Positions 1 to 7,369 of a stretch of DNA of 21,386 bases are shown here, piece by piece. The stretch is from positions 1-21,386 of the forward strand of contig CAZPME010000031.1 of NCBI GenBank assembly GCA_964587885.1, in the 5' to 3' direction. Position 1 is the stretch's first letter. Each line of letters starts with the position of its first letter. This DNA comes from UBA60 sp964587885. Its GTDB lineage: Archaea; Thermoplasmatota; Poseidoniia; Poseidoniales; Poseidoniaceae. A model generated the notes under the pieces. The model saw only the letters and a list, made by a program, of their open reading frames with translations, was not told the origin of the DNA and did not search any database. The position numbers and the translations under genes are program-made.

Positions 1-120
1 GCATTGCGGGGGAGGGCATAACACCTTCTAACCAACAAGGACCCAACAACCACCTCAAACCGACCTCAAGGTGGGATTTGCCTAAAATAGATTAAGCATT
101 TGGCGGGATGACGAGGATCG
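1..120. other. Non-coding left edge
   Basis: No reading frame of note is visible here. The stretch is rich in AAC/ACC triplets. It contains a short direct repeat ACCTCAA (52-58 and 63-69) and a weak inverted repeat CCACCT/AGGTGG (50-55 and 69-74). It most likely holds the promoter of the gene that starts at 121 and perhaps the 3' end of a transcript from outside the window. Confidence 0.4.
80..91 (+). promoter_or_regulatory. Candidate archaeal TATA box
   Basis: The AT-rich element CCTAAAATAG lies about 35 bases before the ATG at 121. This places a predicted transcription start near 105-112, giving a very short leader. An AGG-containing ribosome-binding stretch (CGAGGATCG) sits directly before the ATG. 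The call rests only on position and resemblance to archaeal TATA elements. Confidence 0.3.
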
Positions 121-891
121 ATGATGAGACGAGATGAGCCAATCATTCCGCTCTATTGGCCTTGGACAGACACCCAGCGACGACTGCTGAGCGTACAAGA
201 ATTCCTCCGCTCGCGCAGTTTCAGCCTAGTGTATCTAAGTGGTATCATCACCATATGGGCAACGCTAGGATTCGGACATTGGGGTAGTCTGCGTTGCGAG
301 ACTTTAGGTGAACAGTTAGCCTGTTCCAGTGCAATTTGGCCGAACAAACTTATCGATGCACCGCACGAATTCATCCTCTCTTTCTTCACATCACCCTGGT
401 TTCACAATGACTACCCACACATCAAATTCATCATTATCTCATTCGTGATTTTTACTCAATCCTTTGAAGCTAAAGCAGGATCTAAGGCGACGGCTCTACT
501 GTTCTTCGCAACAATCGCATGCACAGCAATAATGGCTGGAATTATATTCTACTCAGGTGCGTACTTCTGGCCGGACAACGAGATATTCACTCATCCGATG
601 TCTCGTAGTTGGATGGGGGGCTCAATCGGGCTAATGGGCATCCTCGGAGCGTTGTCTCATCACTCAAGATGGAAGTGGCTAATCCCTGCAATTCTGCTTA
701 CCTTTGAATATTGGAATCAAGAATACAACAATATCTCCGAGTACGTCACTTGGGGCCATCTATCGAGCGCCTTGTTCGGATTTATCATTTGGGGGGTCTA
801 TCTGAAGCGGATAAACTTGGATGAGAAACTCCCTGTGGCTGATGAACTAAACTATCGCATAACCCATGAAAGCGATGAAGAAGAAGCGTGA
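121..891 (+). CDS. Rhomboid-like intramembrane serine protease, atypical
   Basis: A polytopic membrane protein of 256 aa with about six hydrophobic segments (first near residues 35-55, last near 210-230). The rhomboid signature is seen in order: an H-x4-H element (H95, H100) in FHNDYPH before the second helix, a GGSIGLMG stretch with Ser168 where rhomboids have GASG, and WGH with His213 where the family has its catalytic His followed by small residues. Rhomboids use such a Ser-His dyad to cleave membrane-spanning substrates. Two points are odd. The residue after Ser is Ile rather than Gly. The usual oxyanion Asn four residues after the helix-2 His is Ile104. It could therefore be a weak or inactive rhomboid relative. 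The start could be the ATG at 121 or 124. The acidic C-terminal tail (ESDEEEA) is probably cytoplasmic. A Rieske oxygenase gene follows 53 bases downstream. Confidence 0.55.
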   Translation: MMRRDEPIIPLYWPWTDTQRRLLSVQEFLRSRSFSLVYLSGIITIWATLGFGHWGSLRCETLGEQLACSSAIWPNKLIDAPHEFILSFFTSPWFHNDYPHIKFIIISFVIFTQSFEAKAGSKATALLFFATIACTAIMAGIIFYSGAYFWPDNEIFTHPMSRSWMGGSIGLMGILGALSHHSRWKWLIPAILLTFEYWNQEYNNISEYVTWGHLSSALFGFIIWGVYLKRINLDEKLPVADELNYRITHESDEEEA

Positions 892-897
892 AAACTA

Positions 898-912
898 TTC
901 GGGTTTCCCGAA
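898..912. repeat. Short perfect hairpin between genes
   Basis: A perfect inverted repeat, TTCGGG-TTT-CCCGAA, begins six bases after the stop of the rhomboid-like gene and ends 32 bases before the next ATG. No U-tract follows it. It may be a transcript-end or processing hairpin, or a small operator for the downstream oxygenase gene. Either role is inference. Confidence 0.4.
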
Positions 913-944
913 CGCTCAAGACTACCCACTTCGTGTGAGGCTTG

Positions 945-2000
945 ATGTCGGAGAACTTGATTGATGCTGACATTCGCATTGCGCAAACACTTCCTTCGTC
1001 ATATTACAATGACCCAAGCACCTTTCGGCGTGTGCTTAGTTCCTTCACAGGATGGCAGTTTGCCGCTCACACGTCCGAGTTGGAAAGCCATAATGTGATT
1101 CCACTTGACCACATTGAATTACTTACTAAAGAATCACTCATCATTTCCCGCAGTGAAACTACCCAGTGCATGTCCAATGTATGCACCCATAGAGGTATGA
1201 GATTGGTAGACAAGAAATGTAATGAAAAAATGATTCGATGTAGTTATCACGGTAGGTCATTTGATTTGGAAGGGAAGTTTTGTCATATGCCCGAATTTGA
1301 GGATGCTATTGACTTTCCCAGTGATGCCGATAACCTACTGAATACTCCAATCAAAGAATGGCTAGGTATGTATTTTACCGCACAAAAAGTCTCAGTTGAT
1401 TTTCCTTGGGAAATGCTGGAAAAAAGACTTGGTTTTCTCAATCCAGAAACATTTACTCATGACCCTTCTCGAGACCGAGATTTCAGCATAGAAGCAAACT
1501 GGATGCTCTATGTGGATAATTACCTTGAAGGTTTCCACATTCCATATGTTCACCCCGAACTGAATCAAGCTCTGGACTATAGCAATTATACCACAGAAAT
1601 TTTTCCTGGCGGCGTACTGCAAATTGGCAAGGCAGAAGGTAATGATGTGAAGTTTGAATACCCTTCTGGGCATCAAGATGAAAATGAAAATATTGCGGCT
1701 TACTACTTGTGGCTATTTCCAAATATGATGTTCAACTTCTATCCATGGGGATTATCTGTGAATATCGTCATCCCAGTATCGCCTAGACAATGTAGAGTTC
1801 TCTACCGCGGCTACGTTTATGACAAAGATATCGCCGATAAAGGAGCAGGGGCAAAATTAGATCTTGTCGAGGAACAAGACCAATCCATTATTGAATCAGT
1901 ACAACGCAGTATTCAGTCAAGTGCCTATGATCGGGGGAGATACTCCCCTACAATGGAGCGAGGAGTCCATCATTTTCATCAAATCATTACTCAATTTTGA
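945..2000 (+). CDS. Rieske [2Fe-2S] non-haem iron oxygenase, alpha-subunit type
   Basis: Terminal oxygenase of the ring-hydroxylating / choline-carnitine monooxygenase superfamily, 351 aa. Numbering is from the ATG at 945, which follows a GTGAGG ribosome-binding site and is preferred over the TTG at 942. The Rieske cluster ligands are C80-x-H82 (CTHRG) and C99-x2-H102 (CSYHG). The mononuclear iron site is DNYLEGFHIPYVHP with His198 and His203, and the probable third ligand is Asp312 in EEQDQS. The Asp191 that normally bridges the two metal centres is present. The family uses O2 and electrons from a reductase to hydroxylate aromatic rings or demethylate quaternary amines. The substrate cannot be read from the sequence. 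No reductase or ferredoxin gene is in the window, so an electron donor elsewhere is implied. A membrane protein and a cysteine desulfurase follow on the same strand. The superfamily assignment is firm; the subfamily is not. Confidence 0.88.
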   Translation: MSENLIDADIRIAQTLPSSYYNDPSTFRRVLSSFTGWQFAAHTSELESHNVIPLDHIELLTKESLIISRSETTQCMSNVCTHRGMRLVDKKCNEKMIRCSYHGRSFDLEGKFCHMPEFEDAIDFPSDADNLLNTPIKEWLGMYFTAQKVSVDFPWEMLEKRLGFLNPETFTHDPSRDRDFSIEANWMLYVDNYLEGFHIPYVHPELNQALDYSNYTTEIFPGGVLQIGKAEGNDVKFEYPSGHQDENENIAAYYLWLFPNMMFNFYPWGLSVNIVIPVSPRQCRVLYRGYVYDKDIADKGAGAKLDLVEEQDQSIIESVQRSIQSSAYDRGRYSPTMERGVHHFHQIITQF

Positions 2001-2081
2001 AGTTTCAATAGATCTCACAATTATTACAGCTTAGGTCAAGGCCATTGGTGTGAACTAACGCCTAATCATAATCACACTACT

Positions 2082-3293
2082 GTGAATACGCAAGAGTTCT
2101 TGAGCGGGACACCCTGCCACATACTAGGGTGTGAACTGGTGTCCGACACAAGTATCGACAATACAGTTGCCAAACTACCCAGGTTATCCGACGTCGATAA
2201 GGGCGGATGGGCAGAGGAATTACATCCTTCAATGGCTGGCATTGACGACATTCAGCATGAATTTATTTACCATTGGAAACTGCTTACCCAAACGTGGTCA
2301 GTATTGCATTTACGTGCCTTTATTGTCGGCTGTCTCGCCTTCATTATTGGAGGTTTCAGCCCTGAATTATTGGATGGTGGCGACCCCTATGTATCTGGTC
2401 TTGAAGGGATACGTTCAGTGGATGGGATTGCATTTTTTCAACTCATTTTGAGCCTTGCACTTTGGGGTTGGTTTATTGCCCAACTGTGGAATCTATTTCC
2501 TATAATGAAGGGTCATTCCATGAATTTACTCAGCGCTTGGCTGGCAGCAATGGTATCTATGATATTGTTCCATGTCACCACACCGGCATTCCCTCTTGAA
2601 TTTTCAATCGGCGATATGCTTGGCGGGATTGTTGGAATTGTGGTGATGGGTTTTCTCGCCTTTATCGTTGGTAGAGCCGTTGTTGAAACACGTGATGAAC
2701 ACGTTCAAGTGCGCCATTTTTCTGAAGATGAGCGCGAGATGGCTAAGCAAATATCCGAGCACAGTTTGACCGCGTGGGCAATTTCTCTCGGAGTTTGGTT
2801 AGTATTACTGATATTCAACACATGGTGTGGCGTTCACTTTGTGGCTAACCGTCTAGCTGATAGTGAGAGTCTCCTCGTTCTCCACTTGATTACGGGGCCA
2901 TTATTAGTGGCTGGATTAATGCACATTCTATGGTTTCCGCAACTAATGTTAGGAGTGGAAAATACCAGAGTATTATCGAAACGAGCCCGAATTACTAGAT
3001 CTGGTAAAGGATCTGAGAAAAGTGATTCTTCAGCCACATACGAAAGCGAAATAGAAGTAGAATCGGTTGAAAGCAATGGAAAGTGTCCTGAATGTAAGGC
3101 TGATGTGCCGATTTATCGACATTCCAATGGCAATGCCTGTGCTCCTTGCCCGAAGGAAAATTGTGAGGGAAGTGGTCCCGCAAATTCTAATTGTGAGATG
3201 TGCAAGACTGCGATTTCAAGTCGCTGGAGTTGTACTGGCTGTGGTGTTAATGCCCCTCTTGTCGATTATCTTCCAGATGGTGATGCGTGGTGA
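2082..3293 (+). CDS. Multi-pass membrane protein with Cys-rich zinc-ribbon-like tail
   Basis: Not recognised as a named family. After a polar N-terminus of about 75 residues there are about six hydrophobic segments between residues ~78 and ~300. A charged linker (~300-335) follows, then a C-terminal Cys-rich domain: CPEC, CAPCPKENC, CEMC and CTGC. This spacing suits one or two zinc ribbons, probably cytoplasmic. The start is uncertain. GTG at 2082 gives 403 aa but lacks a clear Shine-Dalgarno site. An ATG at 2232 with an upstream GAGGA would give 353 aa and keep every helix and every Cys pair. Its stop overlaps the start of the cysteine desulfurase gene, so the two are probably translationally coupled. 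A role with sulfur or Fe-S metabolism is suggested only by that neighbour. Confidence 0.7.
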   Translation: MNTQEFLSGTPCHILGCELVSDTSIDNTVAKLPRLSDVDKGGWAEELHPSMAGIDDIQHEFIYHWKLLTQTWSVLHLRAFIVGCLAFIIGGFSPELLDGGDPYVSGLEGIRSVDGIAFFQLILSLALWGWFIAQLWNLFPIMKGHSMNLLSAWLAAMVSMILFHVTTPAFPLEFSIGDMLGGIVGIVVMGFLAFIVGRAVVETRDEHVQVRHFSEDEREMAKQISEHSLTAWAISLGVWLVLLIFNTWCGVHFVANRLADSESLLVLHLITGPLLVAGLMHILWFPQLMLGVENTRVLSKRARITRSGKGSEKSDSSATYESEIEVESVESNGKCPECKADVPIYRHSNGNACAPCPKENCEGSGPANSNCEMCKTAISSRWSCTGCGVNAPLVDYLPDGDAW

Positions 3294-4513
3294 GTAGAAG
3301 TTTTGATGAAAGGAGGGCGGATTTTCCAACCCTGCGTGGAGAAGATGTGCCAATTTACTTCGACAATGCTTGCATGACCCTTAAGCCCGATAGTGTAATT
3401 CAATCTATTCAAGACTACTATACTCAGCACCCTTCTTGTGGTGGCAGAAGTGTACATCGTTATGCCATGGCAGTTACAAGGAAAGTGGTTGCTGCGAGAG
3501 CAAAAATGGCGAATTTTATCAATGCAACTGAACCTGCTGAAGTGGTATTTACCAAGAATGCAACTCACTCGCTCAACCAAATTGCTAAGGGTCTATCTTG
3601 GCAGAAAGGCGATATTGTTCTGACTAGTGATAGGGAACACAATAGCAACCTAGTACCCTGGTTACAACTTGAACAGGAAGTCGGAATCGACCATCGAGTG
3701 ATTCCAAGTATGTCAGATAATACCTTTGATTTTGAGACCTATGAGGCTATGTGTTCAGAGGCTGGGTCAGCGCTAAAAGTGGTCTCACTTCCCCAAGTAG
3801 GCAATTTGGACGGTATTGAATACCCCATAGGTGATGCATGTAAAGTCGCTCATGACCATGATGCTCTGATGGTCGTTGATGCGGCCCAATCAGCTCCACA
3901 TATGCCCGTCGATGTCCAAGCACTAGATGTTGATTTCATCGCTTTTTCATTGCATAAAATGCTCGGGCCTTCGGGTATGGGAGCCTTGTGGGGGCGACAA
4001 GAATTACTTGATGACTTACGCACTATTTCGGCCGGTGGAGATACTGTGAATTGGTCGGGTTATTCCGACCTTGAGTGGTCACGAGCACCACATAAATTTG
4101 AGGGTGGATTGGGGAATTATGCAGGGAAAATCGGCACTGGTGCAGCCATTGATTACCTTAGTGAACTTGATATGAATGCAGTTCACGAGCGAGAAATAAA
4201 AATCAATCAAATAGTCACCGATGGTGTTAAAGATTTGCCTGGGATTGAAATTATTGGCCCTACTTCGGCAAGCCAACGTGGGGGGATTTGTTCAATGCTT
4301 ACCAAGGGTCAAGACGCTCATGATTTGGCGGTGATTCTCGATGAGGCCGGTGGTTGCATGGTGCGCAGTGGTATGCATTGTGTTCACTCATGGTTTAGAG
4401 ACCGCGGCCACCAAGATGGGTCCTTACGCGCCTCATTTTACTTCTACAATACCGAGCAAGAGGCCAAAACATTCGTCGATACCTTCCAAGAAATCCACAA
4501 TGCAATGTTTTGA
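3290..4513 (+). CDS. Cysteine desulfurase, SufS-like (class V aminotransferase fold)
   Basis: PLP-dependent enzyme expected to take sulfur from cysteine as an enzyme persulfide for Fe-S cluster or other sulfur transfer. Numbering from the GTG at 3287: Lys224 in FSLHKMLGPSGMG is the PLP lysine. Cys365 in RSGMHCVHSW sits where SufS enzymes carry the persulfide Cys. DREHNSN supplies the His that stacks on PLP, and VVDAAQSAPH has the Asp that binds the pyridine nitrogen. The N-terminus reads YFDNACMTLKP rather than the bacterial DNAATSQKP, and CGGRSVH replaces the usual NVHRG. This points to an archaeal subfamily rather than a recent bacterial import. The start is GTG at 3290 (GTGA overlap with the upstream stop) or 3287. 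Length, about 407 aa, is normal for SufS. No SufU or SufBCD gene is in the window. Confidence 0.85.
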   Translation: MSRSFDERRADFPTLRGEDVPIYFDNACMTLKPDSVIQSIQDYYTQHPSCGGRSVHRYAMAVTRKVVAARAKMANFINATEPAEVVFTKNATHSLNQIAKGLSWQKGDIVLTSDREHNSNLVPWLQLEQEVGIDHRVIPSMSDNTFDFETYEAMCSEAGSALKVVSLPQVGNLDGIEYPIGDACKVAHDHDALMVVDAAQSAPHMPVDVQALDVDFIAFSLHKMLGPSGMGALWGRQELLDDLRTISAGGDTVNWSGYSDLEWSRAPHKFEGGLGNYAGKIGTGAAIDYLSELDMNAVHEREIKINQIVTDGVKDLPGIEIIGPTSASQRGGICSMLTKGQDAHDLAVILDEAGGCMVRSGMHCVHSWFRDRGHQDGSLRASFYFYNTEQEAKTFVDTFQEIHNAMF

Positions 4514-4519
4514 CTAAAT

Positions 4520-4558
4520 CAATCGGCGGATTGAAAGAGAGGACGGCTCTGGCCGATT
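4520..4558. repeat. Small inverted repeats upstream of protease gene
   Basis: Two overlapping inverted repeats fill the 57-base gap. One is CAATC-GGCG-GATTG (4520-4533). The other is AATCGGC (4521-4527) pairing with GCCGATT (4552-4558). The two folds are mutually exclusive. The stretch sits between the stop of the desulfurase gene and the GGTGA ribosome-binding site (4560-4564) of the protease gene. Function unknown. Confidence 0.3.
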
Positions 4559-4570
4559 CGGTGACTATTC

Positions 4571-5782
4571 ATGGATGAGGTCAGTTCTACTCCTATGCCG
4601 CCTATGGGGCACGGGCATTCATCTCTGCATGTAGATGATTCTAACCACACCATAAATCGCAAAACATTGCTAGACAAGGATTTGGAAACGATACGAGCAT
4701 TCGTTGCCTTACTTGTAGTAATTACTCTTTTTATCGCAGGAGCAATTGTAACAGTAACTTTGCGCAACTGGCTTCAAGATGAAATCGTTGAAGGAGTTAG
4801 TACTGAATTAAAAGCCCGAGCGGAAAAATACAAGTCTCTAGTTGAATTTGATAATGAGCGTGGATTTAGTGGCGATGGAGTCTTAGTTTGTATTGTTGAT
4901 TCAGGTATAGATTTACAACATTCTGACCTCAATCATCTCACTTTACGTGGTTGGAAAGATTTCATCAACAATAGAACCGAACCGTATGATGACCACGGGC
5001 ACGGTACAGCAATGGCGGGGATTTTGGTTGCCGATGGTGGCCTTTCTGGCCTTGCCAACGGAGTTGGATTATTGGTTGCCAAAGCACTCTCACAGGACGG
5101 TTCAGGAAGTGATCAGGGGGTTGCCAATGCCATTGACTGGTGTGTGAACGAGGGAGCGGAAGTCATCTCCTTGTCTTTGGGTGGAGCACCCGGTTTTATT
5201 CCGTCTCAATTCCAAGGCGATGGGGCAGCTGCTGCATCCAGAGAAGCGGTTACCCAAGGAGTATACGTAATTGCAGCCGCTGGAAATGATGGCCAAGAAG
5301 CCGATGATAATGACGTCGACAGTCCATGCAGCGAAGAGGATGTGATATGCGTGGGCGGTGTAAATATCGATGGTAATCCATGGGTAGGCACCAGTAGGGG
5401 CGACAATAATGGACGATTAATCCCTCCGATGCTACCGCGTTCTGACCCTGATAAGAAACCCGAGTTGGTAGCTCCTGCTGAACGAGTTCCTGTCCTAATC
5501 AAAGGTGGAGGGTGGGGGTATGCCGATGGCACTTCAGCCGCTACTGTCTACGTTACAGGTGCGATTTCACATCTCCTAGAAGGTCGTCCCGACCTTCAGA
5601 GAAATGGAAGTGCTGGTGGCCAACAGGGAGTTGAAAAAGTCAAAGAGTGGATTCAGGAAAGTGTTCAACCTCAAGCGGATCAGGATGGCCATGATGAGAA
5701 ATATGGATATGGTCTTCTCAAAGTCGAGGCTTTACTAGAACGGGCAGGAGTGCCCGGTGGTGCATCTACTTACGATGGATGA
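4571..5782 (+). CDS. Membrane-anchored subtilisin-like serine protease (S8)
   Basis: A 403-aa peptidase of family S8. The N-terminus is a polar segment with a His/Met/Pro-rich stretch (MPPMGHGHSSLH, residues ~9-20). One hydrophobic helix follows (~43-64), then the catalytic domain from about residue 90. The triad is visible: Asp110 (IVDSGID), His144 (DHGHGT) and Ser322 (DGTSAAT). The oxyanion Asn239 lies in AAAGNDG. A Cys pair in SPCSEEDVICVGG could form a disulfide, which fits an extracytoplasmic domain. There is no obvious propeptide, so it reads as a signal-anchor protein with the protease outside the cell. Likely roles are degradation of external protein or surface-protein processing. The ATG at 4571 is supported by GGTGA six bases upstream. 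The 3' end overlaps the convergent methyltransferase gene by 17 bp. Confidence 0.88.
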   Translation: MDEVSSTPMPPMGHGHSSLHVDDSNHTINRKTLLDKDLETIRAFVALLVVITLFIAGAIVTVTLRNWLQDEIVEGVSTELKARAEKYKSLVEFDNERGFSGDGVLVCIVDSGIDLQHSDLNHLTLRGWKDFINNRTEPYDDHGHGTAMAGILVADGGLSGLANGVGLLVAKALSQDGSGSDQGVANAIDWCVNEGAEVISLSLGGAPGFIPSQFQGDGAAAASREAVTQGVYVIAAAGNDGQEADDNDVDSPCSEEDVICVGGVNIDGNPWVGTSRGDNNGRLIPPMLPRSDPDKKPELVAPAERVPVLIKGGGWGYADGTSAATVYVTGAISHLLEGRPDLQRNGSAGGQQGVEKVKEWIQESVQPQADQDGHDEKYGYGLLKVEALLERAGVPGGASTYDG

Positions 5783-6509
5783 CCACTAATGTCCCACCAT
5801 AAAGGGGTTGGAAGGCTAATTCACATTGGTCTTTTATTTTGTGAATGAAATCAATCCAGTTTTGGAATCCAGTTATCTGACGTCGTCCTTCGGCATCTGC
5901 TTGAGATAAATCTTCAGTAGGAACTTCGGGCTCGACTGTAAGAATTATTCCCCCGGATTCTGTCACAGTTAATGCTGCTTCCAAACAATCTACCAATGAA
6001 TCTATTTCTACATCGACAATAATGCAGTCAAAAGGTGCGGAGAGAATTGGGTTACCACCACCTATATCTTTTGCACTGTCAGCAATGGACGAATTAGCCG
6101 CTAACCATGCGATCTGTTCGGCTACTAATTGCTCAAATCTCCCGACTTTGACAGCAGCCCAATCACGAGCAGAATAGCGTTGTATTTGACGTTGAAGAAT
6201 TACACCAAACTTCCCCCCAGGTTCGACCATTTCGAATACTTTAGGTGCATCTCCATCAGACCATAGATCAAATAGCCATGCCGAGAGATGACCTATTCCC
6301 GCTCCAACCTCACAGATTCTCTGAGGTTGCAGACGACCAACTACATCGCGAATTCTCCGCCTAATGCTAATCGGCCACGAAGTCAATTCCATATGTGCGA
6401 GTTGTGCACCGATATTCGCTGCCACTTCTGGCTCATCGCGAGAGCGTGTTGGATCTTTAGCAAGTAGAGCAGCCATTACTGACTCAGATGATAGTGAATC
6501 ATCGCTCAT
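5766..6509 (-). CDS. Class I SAM-dependent methyltransferase
   Basis: Predicted Rossmann-fold methyltransferase of about 247 aa. Motif I is clear in ICEVGAGIGHLSAWL (residues ~72-86 counted from the GTG at 6530). The acidic residue of motif II is probably in MVEPGG. FDCIIVDVEIDSLVDCLEAAL resembles motif IV/V, followed by a strand GGIILTVEP. The N-terminal ~60 residues are helical, as in O-methyltransferases and some tRNA methyltransferases. No substrate-specific motif was recognised. I chose the ATG at 6509 (MSDDSL); an in-frame GTG at 6530 would add seven residues. It is divergent from the zinc-finger gene at 6611 and convergent with the protease gene. Confidence 0.65.
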   Translation of the reverse strand: MSDDSLSSESVMAALLAKDPTRSRDEPEVAANIGAQLAHMELTSWPISIRRRIRDVVGRLQPQRICEVGAGIGHLSAWLFDLWSDGDAPKVFEMVEPGGKFGVILQRQIQRYSARDWAAVKVGRFEQLVAEQIAWLAANSSIADSAKDIGGGNPILSAPFDCIIVDVEIDSLVDCLEAALTVTESGGIILTVEPEVPTEDLSQADAEGRRQITGFQNWIDFIHKIKDQCELAFQPLYGGTLVVIHRK

Positions 6510-6610
6510 GTCAGCGCTACAGCATTTCACTCTTCAATGATACCACTACGAAATAATCGGCAACGGACGGTTTCAAGTAGGGGTTGCGGCGCCGCACAAT
6601 TGGCGAGAAC

Positions 6611-7369
6611 ATGGAAGACGTGGAAGTCGAGGCTGAAGATGATGAGAATATCATCAAATGTGCAGTCTGTGAGATCATGGCCGAGCATGAGGTTTTACGC
6701 GAACGTAAAATCGGCACTGGTGCGGATTTTTTGGTTAAATGCCAAGAATGCGGCGGAGTTCATACCATTCAATTTCGCCCGCCTAAAATTATTGAGATTC
6801 CAATAATGCTAACCGAAGGACCGAAAAGTAGTATTGCTCAAATTGAGATGGAGGAAGATGAACATCTTGCCATTGATGACGTCTTTGCTCACGAAGAGAA
6901 GCACTGGCGTATCACTCGACTAGAAAACCGTAAAGGGAAAGCAGTTCGTCATGATTCTGCCAGCAATTTATCCCGAGCAACGGCGCTACGAGCAGATCAA
7001 TTGCGCATCAAAATCACCATGACAGATGGTGAAGATTCGGAAGCCGATATTATTGAAGTCCCTGCCGACACCATTTTCTCAGCGGGTGCGATTATTAGGC
7101 ATCGTGGAGAAAAATGGCGCATTCGGGCAATTCACACTGGAGAGGCACGGACTTTAACCGGTAAAGTCCCAGCATATTATACGAAGAGACTCTACTTGCA
7201 TCTGCCACCGCGTGATGATTATTATCCCCAGCCGCAAACACCACGTGAACGCAGGCAAGCGTGGAAGGAAGGCCGGCTTGGAGATAATCCAAATCCAATC
7301 GATGTTAAAACTCAAAAACGCGGTAGTGGTGGTCATCGCAAAGGCCATCGGAGTAATCGACATAAATGA
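6611..7369 (+). CDS. HVO_0476-family zinc-finger protein
   Basis: About 252 aa. The N-terminus is acidic (EDVEVEAEDDE), followed by a zinc-finger pair CAVC ... CQEC within the first ~50 residues. Two similar beta-rich segments follow: DVFAHEEKHWRITRLE around residue 95 and TIFSAGAIIRHRGEKWRIRAIH around residue 165, each reading as a small barrel-like unit. The C-terminus is strongly basic (QKRGSGGHRKGHRSNRHK). Order and wording match the archaeal family named after Haloferax HVO_0476, whose function is not established. The basic tail suggests nucleic-acid or ribosome contact; this is inference. The ATG at 6611 is preferred over an in-frame TTG at 6584. The stop codon abuts the stop of the convergent proline dehydrogenase gene with no spacing. 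Confidence 0.7.
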   Translation: MEDVEVEAEDDENIIKCAVCEIMAEHEVLRERKIGTGADFLVKCQECGGVHTIQFRPPKIIEIPIMLTEGPKSSIAQIEMEEDEHLAIDDVFAHEEKHWRITRLENRKGKAVRHDSASNLSRATALRADQLRIKITMTDGEDSEADIIEVPADTIFSAGAIIRHRGEKWRIRAIHTGEARTLTGKVPAYYTKRLYLHLPPRDDYYPQPQTPRERRQAWKEGRLGDNPNPIDVKTQKRGSGGHRKGHRSNRHK

